Program-made: the position numbers and the translations under genes
In this document: one piece after another, positions 45,493 through 50,676 of the stretch
Position numbering within the stretch: the stretch's first letter is position 1
How the letters are laid out: every line of letters begins with the position of its first letter
NCBI RefSeq assembly: GCF_014904815.1
Contig: NZ_JACZFR010000018.1
Span: 1-50,676 of the forward strand
Direction: 5' to 3'
Source: Microbulbifer taiwanensis
Lineage (GTDB): Bacteria; Pseudomonadota; Gammaproteobacteria; Pseudomonadales; Cellvibrionaceae
DNA: 50,676 nucleotides
Notes under the pieces: model-generated
The model's input: the letters and a program-made list of their open reading frames with translations, nothing else
Database searches by the model: none
What the model was told of the DNA's origin: nothing

Positions 45493-45603
45493 GGTTCGGG
45501 AGAAAACTGCAAACGGGCGATTATACCCGCCCCATCGCGTTGGCGCAGGCTTGAACAATCTGGCGCTGAACTATACTGAGGTCGACTGCCCTGCCCAGTG
45601 CCT

Positions 45604-45745
45604 GTAGGAGCGGCGGGGCGGCCATCCGCCCATGGCCGATTGTGTGCTCCATGCACAATCGGCATTCCCGCCATCCATGGCGGTTGCCGCGATCGGTGCA
45701 TCGGCGTTCCCGGATAGATTGATCGCGGCCATGGGCCGCTCCTAC
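45604..45745. repeat. Palindromic repeat, GTAGGAGCGGC family (complete)
   Basis: A 142-base element with perfect 11-bp ends GTAGGAGCGGC and GCCGCTCCTAC and an inner hairpin CCGATTGTG/CACAATCGG. It contains the ATTGATCGCGGCCATGGGCC segment that recurs at 145, 1202 and 20583. It fills the divergent gap between hrpA and the transporter gene. Confidence 0.8.
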
Positions 45746-45796
45746 TAAGGAAAAGTAAACCGGCAGCGGACACCCCACCACTTGCGAGCTGTATCT

Positions 45797-47275
45797 ATGC
45801 AAGATCTGAAACCCAAGCCCCCGGCAAGTGCCGGCGAAATGCTCGGCCACCCCAAGGGATTGTTTCTGCTGTTTGGCACCGAGATGTGGGAGCGGCTCAG
45901 CTACTACGGTATGCGGGGTATTTTCGTCTTCTATCTCACCTCCGCCGCAACCGCGGCGGTGTTCGGCTGGGAACAGCTGTCCGATACGGAGCTGCAGTCC
46001 AAGGCCCTGAGCTACCTGGGTTGGTACGCGATGCTGGTATACCTGACGCCGATCATCGGCGGCTGGATGGCGGACAATATCTGGGGCCAGCGCCGCTGCA
46101 TCATGTTCGGCGGCGTTTTGATGATGCTGGGCCAGTTTGCCCTCGGCTTCCCCCACAAGTGGCTACCGGACGGCAGCGAGATTTATATGCTGTGGCTGGG
46201 CCTGGCGCTGATGATCGTCGGCAACGGCTTCTTCAAACCGAATATCTCCACCATGGTCGGCGACCTCTACGACGAGGGCGACAAGCGCCGCGATACCGCC
46301 TTTACGATCTTTTATATGGGTATCAACCTGGGCTCGATCCTCGGCTACCTGGTAATCGGCTGGATCGGTGAGAAGGTGAACTACCAGCTGGCCTTCTTTG
46401 TCGCCGGCCTCGGCATGCTACTGGGCCTGATACTGCAGATGACCCAGGCCAGGCACTACCTGGGCGAGATAGGCAACAAGCCCTCGGCACAGCTGGGCCT
46501 GAAAAAACTGAGCGAGGAGGATAAGCACAAACCGCTGACACCGGAGGAGCGCGACCGCATCAAGGTAATCCTGATTCTCGGTGTCTTCACGGTGATCTTC
46601 TGGGCCGGCTTCGAGCAGGCGGCGGGCTCGATGAACCTGTTTGCCAAGTACAACACCGACCTGAACGTATTCGGCTGGGAGATTCCCGCCAGCTGGCTAC
46701 AGATGGTCAACCCGCTGTTTATCATCATCCTGGCGCCGATCATCGCCAGCATCTGGATCGGCCTCGGCGACCGCGAGCCCAACTCGCCGGCGAAATTCAG
46801 CATGGGCCTGATTTTCCTCGGCCTGGGTTTTGTCGCCATGTGCGGCGCGGCGATACAGATCGGCGACTCGGAGACCATCAAGGCCAGTCCCTGGTGGCTG
46901 ATCTTCGCCTATATCTTCCACACCATCGGCGAGCTGTGCCTGTCCCCCATCGGCCTGTCGATGGTCACCAAACTGTCGCCGCTGCGCTACCTGTCACTGA
47001 TGATGGGGCTGTGGTTTGCGTTTATCGGTATCGCCAACAAGGGTGCGGCGGAAATCGGTAAGCTGGTGGGCGAATCCGGTCCCCTGGCCACCTTCGGTGG
47101 CGTGGCCATCGCGGCGATATTGGCCGGCATCATCCTGTTCTTCCTGCGCAACAAGCTGGTGGACTGGATGCACGGAGCCGAAGAGATCCACGTGAAGTTG
47201 GCCGATACCACCAGGGAAGAGATCAGCATCACCGCCGATCACGAGGGCACGCCGCCGCGGCACTTTAGTGAGTAA
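45797..47275 (+). CDS. POT/PTR2-family proton-dependent peptide transporter
   Basis: Inner-membrane di-/tripeptide:H+ symporter. The ATG at 45797 gives 492 residues with about 14 spans. The proton-coupling signature ExxERxxYYG is intact (E29, E32, R33, Y36, Y37, G38 in EMWERLSYYG), as is the conserved GNGFFKPNISTMVGDLY segment and a C-terminal SPIGLSMVTKLSP block. It resembles DtpA/DtpB. It appears to be a single transcription unit. Confidence 0.94.
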   Translation: MQDLKPKPPASAGEMLGHPKGLFLLFGTEMWERLSYYGMRGIFVFYLTSAATAAVFGWEQLSDTELQSKALSYLGWYAMLVYLTPIIGGWMADNIWGQRRCIMFGGVLMMLGQFALGFPHKWLPDGSEIYMLWLGLALMIVGNGFFKPNISTMVGDLYDEGDKRRDTAFTIFYMGINLGSILGYLVIGWIGEKVNYQLAFFVAGLGMLLGLILQMTQARHYLGEIGNKPSAQLGLKKLSEEDKHKPLTPEERDRIKVILILGVFTVIFWAGFEQAAGSMNLFAKYNTDLNVFGWEIPASWLQMVNPLFIIILAPIIASIWIGLGDREPNSPAKFSMGLIFLGLGFVAMCGAAIQIGDSETIKASPWWLIFAYIFHTIGELCLSPIGLSMVTKLSPLRYLSLMMGLWFAFIGIANKGAAEIGKLVGESGPLATFGGVAIAAILAGIILFFLRNKLVDWMHGAEEIHVKLADTTREEISITADHEGTPPRHFSE

Positions 47276-47287
47276 CATCCCGTATTC

Positions 47288-47400
47288 GTCATCCCGGACT
47301 CGTTCCGGGATCCAGCTGCGGAACCTGCAGACAGCGAAGTGCCACAATACTGGATACCGGTACCGGATCAAGTCCGGCACAGGCTCTGCGCCGGTATGAC
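47288..47400. repeat. Long REP-like repeat (GTCATnCCGG family), reverse orientation
   Basis: Bounded by GTCATCCCGG and CCGGTATGAC. The GGCACAGGCTCTGCGCC arm is inverted relative to the copies at 1933 and 21785. It sits between the convergent ends of the transporter and the CoxE-like gene. Confidence 0.75.
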
Positions 47401-47417
47401 GAAACCGGAAATCAAGT

Positions 47418-48599
47418 TCAGCGGCCTTTAATCAGATAGGCAATAGCCCTATCCAACCCCTCCAGCGTCATCGGGTACATATGCCCGTCCACCAGGCGCT
47501 GAGTGAGGCCGATACTGGGGGTGTACTGCCAGTATTCCTCGCCGATGGGGTTTAGCCAGATCAGTTTGCCGTAAGTGTCGGTGATCCTTTCCATCCAGGC
47601 GGAGCCCGGCTCCTCGTTCATATGCTCGACGCTGCCGTAACGGCTGGTAATTTCGTAGGGCGCCATGGAGGCATCGCCGACAAAAATCACCTTGTAGTCC
47701 TTGCCATAGGTGCGCAGCACTTCCAGCAGCGGTGTCGATTCCGAATAGCGGCGCTGGTTGTCCTTCCACACATGCTCGTAAACGAAGTTGTGGAAGTAGA
47801 AATACTCCAGGTGCTTGAACTCGGAGCGACAGGCGGAGAAGAGCTCCTCGCACACGCGCACATAGGGGTCCATGGAACCGCCCACATCGAAAAATATCAG
47901 CACCTTCACCGCATTGTGCCGCTCCGGCACCATCTTGATATCCAGCAGGCCGGCGTTGCGCGCAGTGGAGGAAATGGTGTCGTCCAGGTCCAGCTCCTCG
48001 GCGGCGCCGGTGCGGGCGAACTTGCGCAGTTTGCGCAGCGCCACCTGGATATTACGCGTGCCCAGGGTAATACTGTCGTCCAGATTCTTGAACTGGCGCT
48101 TCTGCCACACCTTGACCGCCGAGCGGTTCTTGCTGCTGCCGCCGACACGGATACCCTCGGGGTGATAACCGCTGTTGCCGAAGGGACTGGTGCCGCCGGT
48201 ACCTATCCAGCGGTTGCCACCGCTGTGGCGCTTCTTCTGTTCCTCGAGGCGCTTCTGGAATTCCTCCAGCAGCTTTTCCAGGCCGCCGAGACTCTCGATT
48301 TTTGCCTTTTCCTCATCGGAGAGCTGCTTCATAAATTCCGCGCGCAGCCAGTCCTCGGGAATCATCTGCTCGAGGATATCGTCGAGGGTTTCCAGGTCCT
48401 TGAAGTAGGCATCGAAAGCGCGGTCGAACTTGTCGAAGTGCTTTTCGTCCTTGACCAGGCAGGTGCGGGCGAGGAAATAGAATTCCTCCAGATTCGCAAA
48501 CACCAGGCGCTGCTGTAGCGCCTCGATCAGGGCCAGCAGCTCGGTGATTGCGACCGGCAGTTTGTAGCGGCGCAGGTTGAGGAAAAATCCGATCAGCAT
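47418..48599 (-). CDS. VWA-domain protein, CoxE/YehP-type MoxR partner
   Basis: A 393-residue cytoplasmic protein with a C-terminal von Willebrand A domain. The start is the ATG at 48599 (MLIGFFLNLRRYKLPV); the frame upstream runs through the REP element. The N-terminal helical region spans 1-180 and includes a charged coiled-coil segment (EEFQKRLEEQKKRHSGG). The metal-ion site is of the DxGxS type (FFDVGGSMDP) rather than the standard DxSxS. VWA proteins of this kind work with MoxR AAA+ ATPases as metal-insertion or complex-assembly chaperones; the target here is unknown. It lies directly downstream of the MoxR gene. Confidence 0.87.
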   Translation of the reverse strand: MLIGFFLNLRRYKLPVAITELLALIEALQQRLVFANLEEFYFLARTCLVKDEKHFDKFDRAFDAYFKDLETLDDILEQMIPEDWLRAEFMKQLSDEEKAKIESLGGLEKLLEEFQKRLEEQKKRHSGGNRWIGTGGTSPFGNSGYHPEGIRVGGSSKNRSAVKVWQKRQFKNLDDSITLGTRNIQVALRKLRKFARTGAAEELDLDDTISSTARNAGLLDIKMVPERHNAVKVLIFFDVGGSMDPYVRVCEELFSACRSEFKHLEYFYFHNFVYEHVWKDNQRRYSESTPLLEVLRTYGKDYKVIFVGDASMAPYEITSRYGSVEHMNEEPGSAWMERITDTYGKLIWLNPIGEEYWQYTPSIGLTQRLVDGHMYPMTLEGLDRAIAYLIKGR

Positions 48600-48627
48600 A
48601 GTTACGAACAGATATTTGCAGATTTTT

Positions 48628-48699
48628 GTGGGAGCCAGCCCTGCTGGCGATAACAGTGCCTGTCGGCGGTAATAAATCGCCAGCAGGGCTGGCTCCCAC
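48628..48699. repeat. Perfect REP palindrome in the MoxR-VWA gap
   Basis: Two perfect 24-base arms (48628-48651, starting GTGGGAGCCAGCCCTGC, and 48676-48699) flank a 24-base loop, so the element is exactly 3 x 24 bases. It lies between the MoxR stop and the VWA start and would form a very stable hairpin in the shared transcript. Confidence 0.85.
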
Positions 48700-48717
48700 A
48701 GGGGGAACGGTGCCCGA

Positions 48718-49563
48718 TCAGCGGTTTTCCCGGCGCGCCATAAAGGCCAGGCGCTCGAGCATATGCACATCCTGCTCGTTCTTCAGCAGGGCACCGTAGA
48801 GCGGCGGAATCGCGCTGCTGCCGTCGCGGTTTTTCAGAACCTCTTCGGGAATATCGTCGGCCAGCAGCAGCTTCAGCCAGTCGATCAGCTCGGAGGTGGA
48901 GGGTTTTTTCTTCAGGCCCGGCACCTCGCGCAGCTGGAAGAAAATATCCATCGCCTCGGCCACAAGCCTGTCCTTGATATCCGGGTAGTGCACATCGACG
49001 ATCTTGTGCATGGTGTCTCGGTCGGGGAAGCTGATGTAGTGGAAGAAGCAGCGGCGCAGGAAGGCATCCGGCAGTTCCTTCTCGTTGTTGGAGGTAATGA
49101 TAACCACCGGGCGCTGCTTCGCCTTGACCGTCTCGCCGGTCTCGTAGACGAAGAATTCCATGCGATCCAGCTCCACCAGCAGGTCGTTGGGGAACTCGAT
49201 ATCCGCCTTGTCAATCTCGTCGATCAGCAATACAGCGCGCTCTTCGTAAGCGAAGGCCTCCCACAACTTGCCGCGCTTGATGTAATTGCGGATATCGTGA
49301 ACCTTGTCCACCCCCAGCTGGGAATCCCGCAACCGCGATACCGCGTCGTATTCGTACAGGCCCTGCTGCGCCTTGGTGGTGGACTTGATATGCCACTGGA
49401 TCAGCGGCAGACCGAGGCTCTGTGCCACTTCCTCAGCCAGCAGTGTCTTGCCGGTGCCCGGCTCTCCCTTGATCAGCAGCGGTCGCTGCAGGGTGACCGC
49501 AGCGTTCACCGCCATCTGCAGATCCTCGGTGGCTACATAGCTGTCGGTGCCGGTAAATTTCAT
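48718..49563 (-). CDS. MoxR-family AAA+ ATPase
   Basis: A 281-residue AAA+ ATPase with Walker A GEPGTGKT (33-40), Walker B VLLIDEIDKAD, sensor 1 ITSNNEKELPDAFLRRC and a C-terminal lid. The ATG at 49563 follows a GAGAG site; a GTG two codons upstream is also possible. MoxR ATPases act with VWA-domain partners to mature or remodel protein complexes; the adjacent CoxE-like gene is that partner. The substrate is not indicated by the context. Confidence 0.93.
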   Translation of the reverse strand: MKFTGTDSYVATEDLQMAVNAAVTLQRPLLIKGEPGTGKTLLAEEVAQSLGLPLIQWHIKSTTKAQQGLYEYDAVSRLRDSQLGVDKVHDIRNYIKRGKLWEAFAYEERAVLLIDEIDKADIEFPNDLLVELDRMEFFVYETGETVKAKQRPVVIITSNNEKELPDAFLRRCFFHYISFPDRDTMHKIVDVHYPDIKDRLVAEAMDIFFQLREVPGLKKKPSTSELIDWLKLLLADDIPEEVLKNRDGSSAIPPLYGALLKNEQDVHMLERLAFMARRENR

Positions 49564-49697
49564 CGTCACTCTCGTATTTGCGTATGGGAAAACGCAAATA
49601 GTAAGTGATTAAGGGAAGGGAGCCAAAGGCGGAAACGACCATTTTCAGTGATCAGTGGGTAGTCGGTATTCTATCCAGCAACCACCCGCACCGACCA

Positions 49698-50399
49698 CTA
49701 ACCACTCACGACGCGGCCATCGGCCGCCTGGGTGCTGCGGCGATGCACCACCTGGCGGCCCTTGTCGGTGATATACCAGCGGATACCCAGGTGGCTGTGG
49801 ATCTTGCCCACCATCTCCAGCACCAGCAGGCTGTTGAGGGCGCGGGCGGCGGAGTTGGTCTCCATGCCCCCCTCCTGCACCATGCCGGACAGGGAGCGGA
49901 ATACGCAGTCACCATCGTTCAACAGCTTGAGCACATGCAGCGCATTTTCATCCAGCTTACGGATCTGGTTGAAATCCAGTGTCGGCCCCTGCTCCGGATC
50001 GCCCTCTATCTCATGCTCCAGCAGTGGCATCATCTCTAACTGCATGGCCCGCAGCTCCTGCTCCAGGTTCTCCACCCGCGCGCGGGCGATGCTGGCATCG
50101 CGCAGCTGGCGGCGCGCCGCATTAAAAACGAACATGCGCGAGGCGATGGCGGCGAGCAGGCAGTAGCCGGTGAAAATCAGCAGGCGCGAGGGGTCACCCT
50201 GGATCTCGATCAGCAGGTCGCTCTGGGTGAACTTAAGGAAAATCGGCACCATCAGCGCGCCACACAGCCCCATGATCAGGCAGCGCGCCAGGCCGGCCGG
50301 GTCCTCCTCGGTAAACAGCATCTGGTAATAGTTCACCAGGCCGCCGAGAACGCCGGAAACCAGCATTACCGCGGTCAAAATAAGCAGATGGTCGAGCAT
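49698..50399 (-). CDS. Membrane protein with C-terminal winged-helix-like region (YEATS-associated type)
   Basis: A 233-residue protein with about three to four membrane spans in the first ~95 residues (LLILTAVMLVSGVLGGLVNYY, LIMGLCGALMVPIFLKF, LIFTGYCLLAAIASRMFVF), a coiled-coil segment (RARVENLEQELRAMQLE) and a C-terminal domain with winged-helix-like pattern (KLDENALHVLKLL, IRWYITDKGRQVV). It resembles the YEATS-associated helix-containing proteins, predicted sensors of the pYEATS group. No YEATS domain gene is in the window, and the assignment is from pattern memory only. It is separate from the MoxR gene by 134 bases. Confidence 0.6.
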   Translation of the reverse strand: MLDHLLILTAVMLVSGVLGGLVNYYQMLFTEEDPAGLARCLIMGLCGALMVPIFLKFTQSDLLIEIQGDPSRLLIFTGYCLLAAIASRMFVFNAARRQLRDASIARARVENLEQELRAMQLEMMPLLEHEIEGDPEQGPTLDFNQIRKLDENALHVLKLLNDGDCVFRSLSGMVQEGGMETNSAARALNSLLVLEMVGKIHSHLGIRWYITDKGRQVVHRRSTQAADGRVVSG

Positions 50400-50568
50400 C
50401 CGTGTTCCTCTGCCATGCGCAGCCCTGGCACTGGCAACTATCTATTCTGATCAACTCCGCGCCAATGGCGGAGCCAGCCTTATAGATATAGCAGCTGTCA
50501 CGATTGGCAGCGACAGCGGAGAGGGGATGCGGCGCCATTGATCAGGAAATGAGATTCAGGGCCTGTTC

Positions 50569-50676
50569 ACATTAGATTCGATAGCCGCGTTGCCGCCCCA
50601 AATCGGGCCAGGCAAGGCGCGAGGAGCGTGGTTTAGCTGGCTAAATGAACGACGAGCAACGCGGCATGGCCCGATT
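50569..50676. repeat. Partial inverted-repeat element at the window end
   Basis: CCGCGTTGC and AAATCGGGCCA on the left recur inverted as GCAACGCGG and TGGCCCGATT at the right edge, with about 50 bases between. The element continues beyond the window. It shares the words GCGTTGCCGC, CCCCAAATCG and TGTTCAC with the palindrome at 39142-39315. Confidence 0.6.

Noticed and set aside
48600..48770. 57-residue N-terminal extension of the VWA protein
   Set aside because: The extension is translated through the REP palindrome and includes no conserved sequence; the ATG at 48599 matches the family N-terminus.

Overview
The window reads as a GC-rich chromosomal segment of a marine-type gammaproteobacterium. 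The gene content (complete pelABCDEFG operon, ABC-type capsule export, an HvfABC-type peptide cluster, large families of short palindromic intergenic repeats) resembles Microbulbifer/Cellvibrionales or Pseudomonas-like genomes. That placement is inference from gene content, not from a database comparison. Coding density is high, and almost every non-coding gap carries a copy of one of several dispersed palindromic repeats. The first ~85 bases are pure G/C homopolymer and look like an assembly edge.

Layout. (1) 0.27-7.9 kb, minus strand: kpsM-kpsT-kpsE-kpsD (ABC-dependent capsule export from inner to outer membrane), then rmlA-rmlC-rmlD (three of the four dTDP-L-rhamnose enzymes; rmlB is not in the window). 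(2) 8.4-10.4 kb: a tRNA-Ala(GGC) with a good terminator, and gltX. (3) 10.7-18.3 kb: a chaperone-usher fimbria with a small major pilin, an usher and three large two-domain fimbrial proteins on the plus strand. The chaperone and a small fimbrillin-like protein converge on the minus strand. (4) 18.6-23.4 kb, plus strand: a GDPD-family protein overlapping a short GlpD-like oxidoreductase, then dusA, transaldolase and a TerB-family protein. (5) 23.8-36.0 kb, plus strand: a complete, tightly overlapping pelABCDEFG operon for the cationic exopolysaccharide Pel, including the c-di-GMP receptor PelD with an intact RxxD site. (6) 36.0-38.0 kb, minus strand: a STAS protein and a receiver-PP2C response regulator, resembling the HsbA/HsbR biofilm switch. 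(7) 38.1-41.3 kb, minus strand: hvfA-hvfB-hvfC (a secreted peptide with EGKCG repeats, a DUF692/MNIO maturase and its DUF2063 partner), followed by mlaA. (8) 41.6-50.4 kb: hrpA, a POT-family peptide transporter, a MoxR ATPase with a CoxE-like VWA protein, and a small membrane protein of the YEATS-associated type.

The unifying theme is the cell surface and matrix: capsule, fimbriae, Pel, and a candidate two-protein switch beside Pel. The most interesting module is the HvfABC-type RiPP cluster. Its precursor has six EGKCG motifs plus a seventh variant in a 48-nt tandem repeat, a stem-loop and a weak RBS before the maturase gene, and a long perfect palindrome that overlaps the end of hvfC. The fimbrial cluster is the second: three paralogous two-domain subunits, a convergent chaperone operon and a pilin/usher stem-loop.
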